Origin: Nocardioides sp. CER19
GTDB taxonomy: Bacteria; Actinomycetota; Actinomycetes; Propionibacteriales; Nocardioidaceae
Direction of reading: 5' to 3'
Assembly (NCBI RefSeq): GCF_029846275.1
Contig: NZ_JARVWS010000002.1
Span: 124,001-188,000 of the forward strand
DNA: 64,000 nucleotides
The notes beneath the pieces were generated by a model. That model ran no database searches. It had not been told where the DNA came from and saw only the letters and a list, made by a program, of their open reading frames with translations. How positions within the stretch are numbered: position 1 is the stretch's first letter; each line of letters begins with the position of its first letter. This document shows, piece after piece, positions 16,922 to 26,996 of the stretch. The position numbers were made by a program, and so were the translations under genes.

Positions 16922-17632
16922 ATGCGACACATCCTCGGGAGCCTCAGCGCGCTCCTCCTCGTCCTCACCGGCGCCCTCCTCGCCACGACCGCCGGCCCTG
17001 CCTCGGCCCACGTCGACAAGGACTGCGGCGACTTCGCCACCCAGGCCGAGGCGCAGAGCTACTTCATCTCGATCGGCGGCCCGTCCTCCGACCCCGACCG
17101 CCTCGACGCCGACGGTGACGGCATCGCCTGCGACTCCAACCCCTGCCCGTGCTCGACCAGCACGAGCACTGGCGCCAGCAGCACCCCGGCGACGACCAGC
17201 CACACGAGCGCCAAGAAGAAGACCCAGCGGGACCACGCGACGATCGTCCAGGTCGTCGACGGCGACACCTATGACGTCCGCCTCGCCGGCGGGCGCAAGA
17301 TCCGGGTCCGCGTCCTCGGCATCGACACCCCGGAGGTCTACGGCCACGTCGACTGCGGCGGCCCGCAGGCATCGGCCCGCGCCAAGCGCATGCTGCCTCG
17401 CGGCACGAAGGTGCTCCTGACCTCCGACCCGAGCCAGCAGCTCAAGGACCGCTACGGCCGGTCGCTGCGCTACGTCGAGAAGAACGGCACCGACATCGGC
17501 CGCCGACTCATCCGCGCCGGTCTCGCGAAGGTCTACGTGTACCACCAGAAGCCGTTCAAGCGGACCCGCACCTACAAGGCCATGCAGGCCCAGGCCCAGC
17601 GCGCCCACCGCGGCATCTGGGGCTCCTGCTGA
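16922..17632 (+). CDS. Secreted thermonuclease (SNase) with N-terminal Excalibur domain
   Basis: 236 aa. Residues 1-29 form a Sec signal peptide ending PASA-H. An Excalibur domain follows (about 31-76), with DKDCGDF, the calcium-type loop DADGDGIACD, and paired cysteines. A Ser/Thr-rich linker (about 78-100) leads to the SNase domain (about 105-236), with VVDGDTYDVRL, the catalytic Arg and Glu in RVRVLGIDTPE, and the second catalytic Arg in DRYGRSLRYV. It should cut DNA and RNA outside the cell, calcium-dependent. Excalibur usually precedes other domains in surface or secreted actinobacterial proteins; here order is Excalibur-SNase. Confidence 0.9.
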   Translation: MRHILGSLSALLLVLTGALLATTAGPASAHVDKDCGDFATQAEAQSYFISIGGPSSDPDRLDADGDGIACDSNPCPCSTSTSTGASSTPATTSHTSAKKKTQRDHATIVQVVDGDTYDVRLAGGRKIRVRVLGIDTPEVYGHVDCGGPQASARAKRMLPRGTKVLLTSDPSQQLKDRYGRSLRYVEKNGTDIGRRLIRAGLAKVYVYHQKPFKRTRTYKAMQAQAQRAHRGIWGSC

Positions 17633-17646
17633 GCTGAATGAACTCG

Positions 17647-17680
17647 GCCCCGCGCTTCCGAGTGGAGGCGCGGGGCTCTT
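17647..17680 (+). terminator. Rho-independent terminator after the thermonuclease gene
   Basis: GCCCCGCGC (17647-17655) and GCGCGGGGC (17668-17676) form a perfect 9-bp stem with a 12-base loop, followed by TCTT. It starts 15 bases after the stop codon. Confidence 0.75.
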
Positions 17681-17736
17681 CGCGTTAAGGCGGCGTTGCG
17701 CGGCGTCGGCAGGTCGCCCGCCGCTACCGTCGAGCC

Positions 17737-18342
17737 GTGTCTGTCAGCCACGTAGCGAGCGCCTACGACGCGCGTGCCGACGAGTACGTCGACCTCTTCG
17801 GGTCGGTCGACAAGCTGGCGGAGGCGGACCGCAGAACGATCGAACGGTGGCGGGACGAGACGCCTGGCCGGCTCCTCGACGCCGGCTGCGGCCCAGGCCA
17901 CTGGAGCGACGTCCTTTCCGTGCTCGGCACTCGCACCGTCGTCGGCATCGACGGTTCCTCGCGCTTCCTCGAGTCGGCGCGGCGTCGCTTCCCGAGAATC
18001 GGTTTCGCGAGAGCCGACCTCGCTGTCCTGCCGATCGCCAACGAATCCGTCGGCGGCATCCTCGCCTGGTACTCGATCATCCACGCCGATCCCTCGGAGG
18101 TGCCGGCGATCCTGGGCGAGTTCGCACGCGTCCTGCGGCCGGAGGGGTCGCTTCTCCTCGGCTTCTTCGACGGCGACGCCGGTCAACCGTTCGATCACAA
18201 GGTGACGACCGCCTACTACTGGTCGGCCGACGCACTGGTCGAGCTGCTCGCACTCGAGGGCTTCGCCGTACGGCGCGCAGGGGCCCGCCAAGAACCCGGC
18301 GTTCGCCGCCATGGCGAGCTCGTCGCAAGCCTGATCAGCTGA
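17737..18342 (+). CDS. Class I SAM-dependent methyltransferase
   Basis: 201 aa from GTG 17737. Motif I is LLDAGCGPGHWSDVL (about residue 47). Motif II ends in the acidic VVGIDGSS, and the segment RADLAVLPIANESVGGILAWYSIIHADP corresponds to motifs IV-V of Methyltransf_11/25 proteins. The substrate is not predictable; such enzymes act on small molecules. It stands alone between a terminator and the end of the DUF262 gene. Confidence 0.85.
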   Translation: MSVSHVASAYDARADEYVDLFGSVDKLAEADRRTIERWRDETPGRLLDAGCGPGHWSDVLSVLGTRTVVGIDGSSRFLESARRRFPRIGFARADLAVLPIANESVGGILAWYSIIHADPSEVPAILGEFARVLRPEGSLLLGFFDGDAGQPFDHKVTTAYYWSADALVELLALEGFAVRRAGARQEPGVRRHGELVASLIS

Positions 18343-18686
18343 CACGGGCACGGATGGGTGAAGCAGTTAGATCAGAGTTGGTCCGGCAATCGAAGGAGGA
18401 TCTGTGCTGCCAGTCGCGGGCTGACGCGAGGGCAGCAGCAGAGCCTGCGAGCGGTCTGTCGGAACGGCAAGAGAGAGGGGACACACCTCTTGCACCACGT
18501 CGCGTGGCGAGGGCCGGGCTCGTCGGCGTGGGCGGTCCGACTGTGCGAGTTCGGCGTTCGGGTGGGCCGACAAAACAGTCGGGATTCTTCCAGCGCGCCT
18601 AGGGCTGTGCTCGCGCAAACTTGCCGAAATGGCTCGGCCAGTTACCCGATCGCGGCCCAGTCGCGTGCCTGATCGCTCGCCTCTGC
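18343..18686. other. Intergenic, 344 bases, between convergent genes
   Basis: The region lies between the stops of the methyltransferase and DUF262-protein genes. Open frames exist but their composition is not protein-like. I see no clear terminator or repeat. Confidence 0.4.
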
Positions 18687-21146
18687 TTAGTCGGCGTCCT
18701 CGATCAGCATCGCAAGCGCCTCGCTGCCGAGGCGCTGTTCGCTGTCGGCGACTCCGTCGATCAGTCGTACGCCTTCCTCGACGAGCAGGTCGACAGGCTT
18801 CCGCTCATCGTTCGGGTCCGACCACGCGAACCCCGCAGCGATGCGCCCGTCGGACGTCAGCACTCGCCAGGGATATGAGCACTGCTGGCAGCGAGTGATG
18901 TGCGTGCCGAGCGGTTGGGGCGCGGTTCCGATAGCGTCGGCGAGGTCGCTATAAGAAGTCCAGGTTCCGGCCGGGAGCGCGGCGAGGATCTCGTGGAGTC
19001 GAGACCAATCGAACCCCGCGGGCTTGTCGGCCTTGTCCCCGCGGTACTGCGCTCGCACGTCGGCGAGCCGGCGACCGTCCGGGAGTTGCCAAAAGGTCCA
19101 GCCGTTCGTGGCTCGTCCACCCTTGGCGTGGTACCCGGCGCTCGAGGGGCTAGCGTAGGTCTTGCCCTCGAAGCTGATCTGGCCATCCGGGAGCACGGTG
19201 GCCTGAATGCCCTCCCATTGGCCGGGGCGCGACGACACGACAGTCCCGGCCTCGAGGAGGCCCGCGGCGAGAAGGTGCTTCACCTCGACCCAGGCGTTCT
19301 CCTTTGTTGGTGCATCGCTGATGGCTCCGGTGTGACCGTCGGGAACGGGCCAGATCTGGAGCAGCAGGTCGGTGAGTACGGCGGTCCGGCGGTCGATCGC
19401 GGCTTCGTCCCAGCCCTCGGCATCGCGGAAGTAACGGTTGAGCAGCATGACGTCGTTGGCCACGATCCGCTCCCGCTTGGTGCTCCACGGGCCGTTCGAG
19501 ACGGTGCTGTTCAGACTGGAAGTCAGCAGGGTGAGGTTGCCGATCCGGTGGACGTGCTCGCCGCGCGCAAGCTGGGCCTCCAAGCCGCTAACGGCCCAAC
19601 TCTCCTCCCACTTCTGTGGGAGCACATGCTCGATCGGATATCCGAGCCGGGCGACCTGCGGGTAGTCGTGCCTGGCGCGCAAGTGATCCTCGATCGCCTC
19701 GAGGAAGAGACGCATCCGGCCCCGCGGGTATCGGCGGTACGCCTGCTCGGTCCTGAGGTGCTCACGGACCTCGTCGTCTCCGGGCCAGTAGTTCGACGCG
19801 ACATTGAGCCGGCTCAGGTGGTGCCGCACACTTGCGGCGAGATCGTCAGCCGGCGTGACTCTGTTGGTCTTGATGATGTCAGCGACGATGCGGCCCAGGT
19901 CTGCGGAGGTCAGTCGGAGGATCTGGCGCCGCACCATCCACGATTCGAGCATCGCGAGTACCTCGTCGGCGACCGCAGACGGGACCGACAGCGCCGGGTC
20001 GTAGAGCCAGATGATGGCGGGCTTGAGCAGCTCGACCCCGCCCGCCGTCATCCGATAGAACGCCAACTCCGGGCGAGTCAGGATGCGCGAACTGTCCGCC
20101 GCGTGCTCGGTCCAGATGCGGTACAGCTCGGCTTGGGCCTTGATCGCCAGTAGCAACTCGGTCATCTTCGTACCGGCCTCGTAGTCGACGTAGATCTTGA
20201 AGCGCACGAAGGTCTGACGCGGGCTGACCTCCTCGCCCAGTCGGCTGCCGAGCCATTGGCTCAGGAAGAGAGAGCTGCGGCTCATCGTGTAGCGACCGAC
20301 GCTCACCTCCTGCTCCCAGAACTTCGACTCGAACGGCCAGTCCTCGGCATACGCCCGGCGCGTGTCGGCGCCTTCGGCATCGAGGCGTTGGAAGACGAAG
20401 TTCTTGATGAGGTCCGCTGCCGTGAGGGGAGTGCCTCGCGCATTGAGTGTCTCGAAGATCTCCTGCGAGTTCTCCTGAGCGAGCAGGTCGATCAGGACGA
20501 GCTGCAGCCCTTGGCTGACGGACTGTGTCAACGCGTCGGCACGTTGGCGCGCATTGTCGGCGTCCCCGAGCCACTCATCGATCCTCGCGACGAAGAACGC
20601 ATGACCACGTGTAATGCGCGATCCGGCGTGCTTCAGCGACTCGTGCACGACCGGGACTTCGGCGTCCATCACCTCGCGGAAGGCGTCGCCGTCCTGGTTG
20701 GTGTGCGCGAGTTTGAGGCTAGCCTCGACCACCCCGGCGTGGCCGGGGTTGTGGGTCAACGCGGCGAGCTGCTCGGCGTGGCCGTCCAGGCCGTGACTCT
20801 CGAAGACCGCAGCCGCTGCGTCGATGAAGAGCTGAAGGGTCGTGAGCCGCTGCTGTCCATCGATGACGTTCTTGGCCGGAACCGTGCCCTGCTGACCGTC
20901 CAATGCCTGGAGTACGACGGCGCCGAGGAAGTGCGTCGGCTTCGAGTACGGATCACGCAGCCGAAGCTCCGCCAAGCGCGAGATGTCCTGCCACAGGGGG
21001 AGCCACTGCTCGGCCTCATCCCAGACGTACGGACGCTGGAAGAGCGGTACGACAAGGTGCTGCGGGAGGTAGAACACTGCCTGCGGCGTGAGTACGTCGG
21101 TCTTCACCTTCGGCACGCTACTGCCGGCTGCCGACGGATTCGCCAC
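18687..21146 (-). CDS. GmrSD-like DUF262/DUF1524 protein fused to RAMA-like and alkyltransferase-like domains
   Basis: 819 aa from GTG 21146. A DUF262 (ParB-like) domain opens the protein, with the FQRPYVWD segment and the NTPase signature VIDGQQRLTTLQ (about residues 93-104). A helical middle leads to a DUF1524 HNH-type nuclease (about 500-560: IEHVLPQKW and HRIGNLTLLTSSLNS). Residues about 640-705 resemble a RAMA domain (SPSSAGYHAKGGRATNGW). The last about 90 residues resemble an alkyltransferase-like MGMT domain (PAGTWTSYSDLADAIG, SYPWRVLTSDGRI). DUF262/DUF1524 proteins are type IV restriction enzymes that cut modified DNA. It is divergent from hsdM, with only 41 bases between starts. Confidence 0.82.
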   Translation of the reverse strand: MANPSAAGSSVPKVKTDVLTPQAVFYLPQHLVVPLFQRPYVWDEAEQWLPLWQDISRLAELRLRDPYSKPTHFLGAVVLQALDGQQGTVPAKNVIDGQQRLTTLQLFIDAAAAVFESHGLDGHAEQLAALTHNPGHAGVVEASLKLAHTNQDGDAFREVMDAEVPVVHESLKHAGSRITRGHAFFVARIDEWLGDADNARQRADALTQSVSQGLQLVLIDLLAQENSQEIFETLNARGTPLTAADLIKNFVFQRLDAEGADTRRAYAEDWPFESKFWEQEVSVGRYTMSRSSLFLSQWLGSRLGEEVSPRQTFVRFKIYVDYEAGTKMTELLLAIKAQAELYRIWTEHAADSSRILTRPELAFYRMTAGGVELLKPAIIWLYDPALSVPSAVADEVLAMLESWMVRRQILRLTSADLGRIVADIIKTNRVTPADDLAASVRHHLSRLNVASNYWPGDDEVREHLRTEQAYRRYPRGRMRLFLEAIEDHLRARHDYPQVARLGYPIEHVLPQKWEESWAVSGLEAQLARGEHVHRIGNLTLLTSSLNSTVSNGPWSTKRERIVANDVMLLNRYFRDAEGWDEAAIDRRTAVLTDLLLQIWPVPDGHTGAISDAPTKENAWVEVKHLLAAGLLEAGTVVSSRPGQWEGIQATVLPDGQISFEGKTYASPSSAGYHAKGGRATNGWTFWQLPDGRRLADVRAQYRGDKADKPAGFDWSRLHEILAALPAGTWTSYSDLADAIGTAPQPLGTHITRCQQCSYPWRVLTSDGRIAAGFAWSDPNDERKPVDLLVEEGVRLIDGVADSEQRLGSEALAMLIEDAD

Positions 21147-21187
21147 GTTCTGCCGATTCAGTCGGGGGGCCCTGACAGACTGCGGCC

Positions 21188-22759
21188 GTGAGTCAGATGA
21201 CCAAAGAGGCCGAGCGCTCCGAGCTGCACAAGACCATCTGGCGGATCGCGAACGACCTTCGCGGAAGCGTGGACGGCTGGGACTTCAAGGCCTACGTGCT
21301 CGGGATGCTCTTCTACCGGTTCATCTCTGAGAACCTGACTGCATACCTGAACGAAGCCGAGCGCCAGGCCGGAAATCCTGACTTCGACTACCGCTACCTG
21401 TCGAACGCGGACGCTGAATTCGGGCGCGAGGAGACGGTCAGAGAGAAGGGCTTCTACATCCTTCCGCAGGACCTCTTCGCGAACGTGCGCGAGCGAGCCC
21501 GCTGGGACGAGAATCTCAACGAGACGCTCTCGAGGGTTTTCACCAACATCGAGGCCTCCGCTGTTGGCACGGACTCCGAGGACGACATCAAGGGACTTTT
21601 CGCCGACGTTGACGTCAACAGCGGCAAACTCGGTCCGACCGTCGCCAAGCGCAACGAGAAGCTGATCAAGCTGCTCGATGCGATCGGTGATCTCAACTTC
21701 GGCAACGACGGCTTCACCCACAACACGATCGACGCCTTCGGCGACGCCTACGAGTACCTCATGGGCATGTACGCGGCCAACGCCGGCAAGTCCGGCGGCG
21801 AGTACTACACGCCGCAGGAGGTCTCGGAGCTCCTCGCGCGGATCACCGTCGTCGGCAAGACCGAGGTCAACAAGGTCTACGACCCGGCGTGCGGCTCAGG
21901 CTCGCTGCTGCTGAAGTTCAACAAGGTGCTGCCCGGCGGGGTGCGGAAGGGCTTCTTCGGGCAGGAGATCAACCTGACCACCTACAACCTGTGCCGGATC
22001 AACATGTTCCTGCACGACATCAACTACGAGCAATTCGACATCGCCCACGGCGACACCCTGATCGACCCGGCCCACTGGGACGACGAGCCGTTCGAGGCGA
22101 TCGTGTCGAACCCGCCCTACTCGATCAGGTGGGAGGGCGACGCGAACCCGCTGCTGATCAACGACGAGCGGTACGCGCCGGCCGGCGTGCTGGCGCCGAA
22201 GTCGAAGGCCGACCTGGCGTTCACGATGCATATGCTGCACTGGCTGGCAGTCGACGGCACCGCCGCGATCGTCGAGTTTCCAGGCGTCCTCTACCGCGGC
22301 GGCGCGGAGCAGAAGATCCGCAAGTACCTCGTCGACAACAACTACGTCGACGCCGTCATCCAGCTCCCGCCGGACCTCTTCTTCGGCACGACGATCGCGA
22401 CCTGCATCATCGTGCTGAAGAAGTCGAAGACCGACAACAAGATCCTTTTCATCGACGCGTCGGCCGAGTTCACCCGGCAGGGCAACAGGAACAAGCTCAC
22501 CGCCGATCACCAGCAGCGGATCCTCGACGTCTTCACGGCACGGGCGGACGTTGCCCACTTCGCCACGGTCGTCGACCACGACGCGATCGCCGAGAATAAC
22601 TACAACATCGCGGTCAGCGCGTACGTGGAGGCCGAAGACAAGCGCGTTGCCACGGACATCAAGGCGCTGAACGCCGAGATCGCGCGGGTCGTGGAGCGCC
22701 AGGCCCAACTGAGGGCTGAGATCGACGCGATCATCGCTGGCCTGGAGGGAGAGGCGTGA
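21188..22759 (+). CDS. hsdM: Type I restriction-modification methyltransferase subunit HsdM
   Basis: 523 aa from GTG 21188 (an ATG at 21197 is possible). The N-terminal HsdM helical domain is followed by an N6-adenine methylase. Its SAM-binding motif is [11 protein letters not shown] (about residue 235) and its catalytic motif IV is SNPPYSIRW (about 311). It methylates adenine in the target site chosen by HsdS and is also part of the restriction complex. It heads a three-gene operon with hsdS (GTGA overlap) and hsdR (ATGA overlap). Confidence 0.95.
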   Translation: MSQMTKEAERSELHKTIWRIANDLRGSVDGWDFKAYVLGMLFYRFISENLTAYLNEAERQAGNPDFDYRYLSNADAEFGREETVREKGFYILPQDLFANVRERARWDENLNETLSRVFTNIEASAVGTDSEDDIKGLFADVDVNSGKLGPTVAKRNEKLIKLLDAIGDLNFGNDGFTHNTIDAFGDAYEYLMGMYAANAGKSGGEYYTPQEVSELLARITVVGKTEVNKVYDPACGSGSLLLKFNKVLPGGVRKGFFGQEINLTTYNLCRINMFLHDINYEQFDIAHGDTLIDPAHWDDEPFEAIVSNPPYSIRWEGDANPLLINDERYAPAGVLAPKSKADLAFTMHMLHWLAVDGTAAIVEFPGVLYRGGAEQKIRKYLVDNNYVDAVIQLPPDLFFGTTIATCIIVLKKSKTDNKILFIDASAEFTRQGNRNKLTADHQQRILDVFTARADVAHFATVVDHDAIAENNYNIAVSAYVEAEDKRVATDIKALNAEIARVVERQAQLRAEIDAIIAGLEGEA

Positions 22760-23952
22760 GCTACATCGACCAGCTGATCGCCAAGCACTGCCCGGACGGT
22801 GTCGAGTTCAGATTCCTTCGTGAGGTGGCCCCATATGCCACAAGTCGTGTAGATGCCTCGGCGCTGGACCCGACTACGTTCGTCGGCGTCGACAATCTGC
22901 TACCAGACAAGGGGGGCCGAATCGATGCCAGCCATGACCCCAACACGGACCGGCTTGCCGCCTATGCGCCGGGAGACGTTTTGATAGGCAACATTCGGCC
23001 GTACCTCAAGAAGATCTGGCTTGCCGACCGGTCCGGTGGATGCAGCGGTGATGTGCTTGCACTCCATATCGCGGAGAACTTCCGTGAGAGGATCACTCCG
23101 GAGTTCCTGTACTACGCCATGTCCTCCGATGACTTCTTCGCGTACAACATGCGTCATGCCAAGGGCGCGAAGATGCCACGCGGGAGCAAGGAAGCGATTC
23201 TCGCCTACAAGATCCCCGTGCCACCGCTCGTGGTGCAGCGCGAAATCACCTCGATCCTGAATGTACTCGAGCGCGCCACGACTCGGCTCGCGGCGGACCT
23301 CGCGGCGGAGTCGCAACTTCGGTCACAGCAGCACGCCTTGTACCGCGGACAGGCGCTCGATTCCGTGGCAGTCGCGCCGACGGCGTTGGTCCGTGACGTT
23401 GTCGACTTCTTCAACGCCAAGGCGCACGAAAAGCTGGTGGACCCAGCCGGAACAGTCGCGCTCATGACGGCTCGGTTCGTGTCGCGAGGTGAGGCCAACC
23501 GCTTCATCCGCCCTGAAGATGTCCTGACTCCCGCTTACACCGGCGATGTGGCGCTCGTAATGAGCGATCTGCCGAACGGTAAGGCGCTGGCCAGGACGTT
23601 CTACGTCGACGCCGACGGGAAGTACGCGGCAAATCAACGGGTCGGCCTGCTCCGGTCCCGTGAGCCGGAGCGGCTACTCCCGCGCTTTCTGCGTCACGTG
23701 ATGGACCGGAACCCCCAGTTGCTCGCCTACAACAACGGCATGGACCAAACGCACCTCAAAAAGGACCATATCTTGGATGTGCGAATCCCGGTCCCGTCGA
23801 TCGAAGATCAAACGCGGGTCGTCACGACAATTGACGCACTGGACTCGCGAATGAGCGGTTTGTCGACGAAGTTGGAGGCGGAGATCTCGGCCCGTCAAAT
23901 GCAGTACGAGTACTACAGCGCCAAGCTGCTGACCTTCGAGGAAGCGGCATGA
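22756..23952 (+). CDS. hsdS: Type I restriction-modification specificity subunit HsdS
   Basis: 398 aa, with two target-recognition domains (about 20-150 and 215-345), each followed by a helical spacer. The repeated boundary motifs [19 protein letters not shown] and [19 protein letters not shown] mark the conserved regions. The two domains set the bipartite DNA target, which cannot be read from sequence. Its GC content is lower than hsdM and hsdR and the target domains differ from each other, as expected for a gene that diversifies by recombination. Both ends overlap the neighbouring genes. Confidence 0.94.
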   Translation: MSYIDQLIAKHCPDGVEFRFLREVAPYATSRVDASALDPTTFVGVDNLLPDKGGRIDASHDPNTDRLAAYAPGDVLIGNIRPYLKKIWLADRSGGCSGDVLALHIAENFRERITPEFLYYAMSSDDFFAYNMRHAKGAKMPRGSKEAILAYKIPVPPLVVQREITSILNVLERATTRLAADLAAESQLRSQQHALYRGQALDSVAVAPTALVRDVVDFFNAKAHEKLVDPAGTVALMTARFVSRGEANRFIRPEDVLTPAYTGDVALVMSDLPNGKALARTFYVDADGKYAANQRVGLLRSREPERLLPRFLRHVMDRNPQLLAYNNGMDQTHLKKDHILDVRIPVPSIEDQTRVVTTIDALDSRMSGLSTKLEAEISARQMQYEYYSAKLLTFEEAA

Positions 23953-26900
23953 CCGAAGCGCCTGACTCCTCATTCCGCTACGAGCCGATCGCGGTCTCTG
24001 ACGAGGCGACGGTCGTCGCGGCGTACGTGCCTGACCCGGCGAGCGCACAGGGCTACCAGTCCGAGGCCGCGCTGGAGGACGAGTTCATCGCGCAGTTGCA
24101 GTCCCAGGCCTACGAGCGACTGGCGGTCACCTCGTCGGCCGACCTCGAGGCCAACCTGCGCCGCCAGCTCGAGATCCTGAACGAGGTCACATTCAGCGAC
24201 GACGAGTGGATGCGGTTCTTCGGCGAGAAGATCGCGGCGAAGAACGAGGGCATCGTCGAGAAGACCGCGCGCATCCAGGAGGACCCGATCCAGGTCCTCA
24301 CACGGGACGACGGCACCAGCAAGAACATCAAGCTGATCGACAAGTCGAACATCCACAACAACCGGCTCCAAGTGATCAACCAGTATGAGTCGGTCGGTGA
24401 GGGCGGCGGCGTCGAGCGGCAGCACCGCTACGACGTGACGATCCTGGTCAACGGCCTCCCGCTCGTGCACGTCGAGCTGAAGCGCCGCGGGGTGCCGCTG
24501 AAGGAGGGTTTCAACCAGATCAACCGCTATCAGCGGGAATCGTTCTGGTCCGACGCGGGACTGTTCGAGTACATCCAGCTCTTCGTGATCTCGAACGGCA
24601 CACACACGAAGTACTACGCCAACACCACCCGCGCCCGTAGGATTGCGGAGGCCGAGGGCGGCCGTCGCGGCAAGAAGCAGACCTCGAACACCTTCGAGTT
24701 CACGTCCTGGTGGACAGATTCCCACAACAAGCGCATCGGTGACCTGACCGCGTTCACGAAGACCTTCTTCGCCAAGCACACGCTGCTCAACGTGCTGACG
24801 AAGTACTGCGTCTTCGACGTGTCGCGGACCCTGCTGGTGATGCGGCCATACCAGATCGTCGCCGCCGAGCGGATCCTGCAGCGAGTGATCACGTCGACCA
24901 ACATGAAGCAGTTCGGCACGAAGGCGGCCGGCGGCTACATCTGGCACACCACCGGATCCGGCAAGACCCTGACGTCGTTCAAGACCGCGCAGCTCGCCTC
25001 GCGGGTGGAGGGCGTCGACAAGGTCCTCTTCGTCGTCGACCGCAAGGACCTCGACTACCAGACGATGCTGGAGTACAACCGCTTCGAGAAGGACTCGGTC
25101 AATGGCTCCAGGTCGACCGCCGAGCTAAAGCGGCAGCTGCAGAACCCGAACTCGCGCATCATCGTCACCACGATCCAGAAGCTCGCCCGTTTCATCGAGC
25201 AGAACACGGGCCACGAGATCACCAGCGGCCACGTGGTGATGATCTTCGACGAGTGCCACCGCAGCCAGTTCGGCGACATGGGGTCGGCGATCCGCAAGGC
25301 GTTCAAGCGCTATCACCTGTTCGGCTTCACCGGGACGCCGATCTTCCCCGAGAACGCGACAGGCGCGAAGCTCGACACCACCGAGGCGGTCTTCGGCGAC
25401 CGACTGCACACCTACACGATCGTCGACGCCATCAGCGATGGGAACGTCCTTCCCTTCCGTGTCTCGTACCAGAACACGGTGAAGGTCGCTGATCACGTCA
25501 GGGATGAGGACGTCGAGGCGATAAACACCGAGGAGGTCATGCTCGCTCCCGAGCGGATCCGGCAGATCGTCACGTACGTCCTCGACCACTTCGACGCCAA
25601 GACGATGCGCGGCCAGAGCTACAGCCTCGGCGAGAAGCGCGTCCGCGGCTTCAACTCGATGTTCGCGACCGCCTCGATTCCGGCGCTCAAGGCCTACTAC
25701 CTGGAGTTCGAGAGGCAGCAGGCCGCCCGCACGGCCGCAGATCCCGCATACCAGCCGCTGAAGGTCGCCACGATCTTCAGCTACAACGCGAACGAGGAGA
25801 TCGAAGAAGGCGGAATCCTCGGCGAGGAGGGCTTCGACACTGACGCGCTCGACGGCTCGTCTCGTGACTTCCTCGAGAAGGCGATCGCCGACTACAACGC
25901 GGCGTTCGGGACGTCGTACGACACCTCGTCGGCGAAGTTCGAGAACTACTACAAGGACCTCGCGCGCAGGTTGAAGGACCGCGACGTCGACCTGGTCCTC
26001 GTCGTCAACATGTTCCTGACCGGGTTCGACGCGACCACGCTCAACACGTTGTGGGTGGACAAGAACCTCAAGTCCCACGGGCTCATCCAGGCGTTCAGTC
26101 GTACGAATCGCATCCTGAACTCGGTCAAGGCCTACGGCAACATCGTCTGCTTCCGGAACCTCGAGTCGGCCGTTGACGACGCGCTTGCGCTGTTCGGCAA
26201 CAGCCAAGCTCGCGGCGTCGTGCTGCTCAAGCCGTACGCCGACTACCGCAGAGCCTACGAGAAGGTCGTCGGTGAGCTGTTGGAGTCGACGCCGCCGGGG
26301 GAGGAGCCGTTCGGCGAGGCCGCCGAGAAGCGGTTCGTGGTGCTGTTCGGCGAGATCCTCAAGCTGCGCAACGTCCTCACCTCGTTCGACGAGTTCGCCG
26401 AAGAAGATGCCCTGTCACCGCGCGACCTGCAGAACTACACGAGCATCTACAACGCCTTGTGGGAGAAGCACCGAAAGAGCGAGAAGAAGGAGAAGGAGTC
26501 AATCCTCGACGACGTCGTCTTCGAGATCGAGCTCGTCAAGCAGGTCGAGGTCAACATCGACTACATCCTTATGCTGGTGGCGAAATGGCGCGACGCCAAG
26601 GCCGCCGGCACGGAGCACGTCGGCCAGGTCGTCGACATCGAGAACGCGATCGACGCGAGCCCGACCTTGCGAAATAAGCGCGACCTCATCATGGACTTCG
26701 TGAACGCGATGTCGGTCAGTGATGACGTCGGAGACGACTGGCGTCAGTTCATCTCCGAGCGACGCGATGCCGAGTTGGACGAGCTCATCACCGCCGAGGG
26801 GCTCAAGTCCGAGGAGACACGGGCGTTCGTGGCGGACGCGTTCCGCGACGGCGCCGTCGCGTCTATCGGCACCGCGGTCACGAAGATCCTTCCGCCGGCC

Positions 26901-26996
26901 TCGCGCTTCTCGAAGGACAACAACCACGCCGCAAAGAAGCAGAGGGTCCTGGGCAAGCTGATCGAGTTCTTCGAACGGTTTGCCGGGTTGACCTGA
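23949..26996 (+). CDS. hsdR: Type I restriction endonuclease subunit HsdR
   Basis: 1015 aa. The N-terminal PD-(D/E)XK nuclease has the acidic YDVTILVNGLPLVHVELKRRG region (catalytic ELK, about residue 178). The SF2 translocase carries Walker A TTGSGKT (about 336), DECHRS (about 435), and GFTGTPI as motif III. Later helicase motifs include VVNMFLTGFDATTLNTLWVDK and IQAFSRTNRI. The C-terminal helical part binds HsdM/S. It translocates and cuts unmodified DNA. Length and motif order are complete, so the locus looks functional. Confidence 0.95.
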   Translation: MTEAPDSSFRYEPIAVSDEATVVAAYVPDPASAQGYQSEAALEDEFIAQLQSQAYERLAVTSSADLEANLRRQLEILNEVTFSDDEWMRFFGEKIAAKNEGIVEKTARIQEDPIQVLTRDDGTSKNIKLIDKSNIHNNRLQVINQYESVGEGGGVERQHRYDVTILVNGLPLVHVELKRRGVPLKEGFNQINRYQRESFWSDAGLFEYIQLFVISNGTHTKYYANTTRARRIAEAEGGRRGKKQTSNTFEFTSWWTDSHNKRIGDLTAFTKTFFAKHTLLNVLTKYCVFDVSRTLLVMRPYQIVAAERILQRVITSTNMKQFGTKAAGGYIWHTTGSGKTLTSFKTAQLASRVEGVDKVLFVVDRKDLDYQTMLEYNRFEKDSVNGSRSTAELKRQLQNPNSRIIVTTIQKLARFIEQNTGHEITSGHVVMIFDECHRSQFGDMGSAIRKAFKRYHLFGFTGTPIFPENATGAKLDTTEAVFGDRLHTYTIVDAISDGNVLPFRVSYQNTVKVADHVRDEDVEAINTEEVMLAPERIRQIVTYVLDHFDAKTMRGQSYSLGEKRVRGFNSMFATASIPALKAYYLEFERQQAARTAADPAYQPLKVATIFSYNANEEIEEGGILGEEGFDTDALDGSSRDFLEKAIADYNAAFGTSYDTSSAKFENYYKDLARRLKDRDVDLVLVVNMFLTGFDATTLNTLWVDKNLKSHGLIQAFSRTNRILNSVKAYGNIVCFRNLESAVDDALALFGNSQARGVVLLKPYADYRRAYEKVVGELLESTPPGEEPFGEAAEKRFVVLFGEILKLRNVLTSFDEFAEEDALSPRDLQNYTSIYNALWEKHRKSEKKEKESILDDVVFEIELVKQVEVNIDYILMLVAKWRDAKAAGTEHVGQVVDIENAIDASPTLRNKRDLIMDFVNAMSVSDDVGDDWRQFISERRDAELDELITAEGLKSEETRAFVADAFRDGAVASIGTAVTKILPPASRFSKDNNHAAKKQRVLGKLIEFFERFAGLT

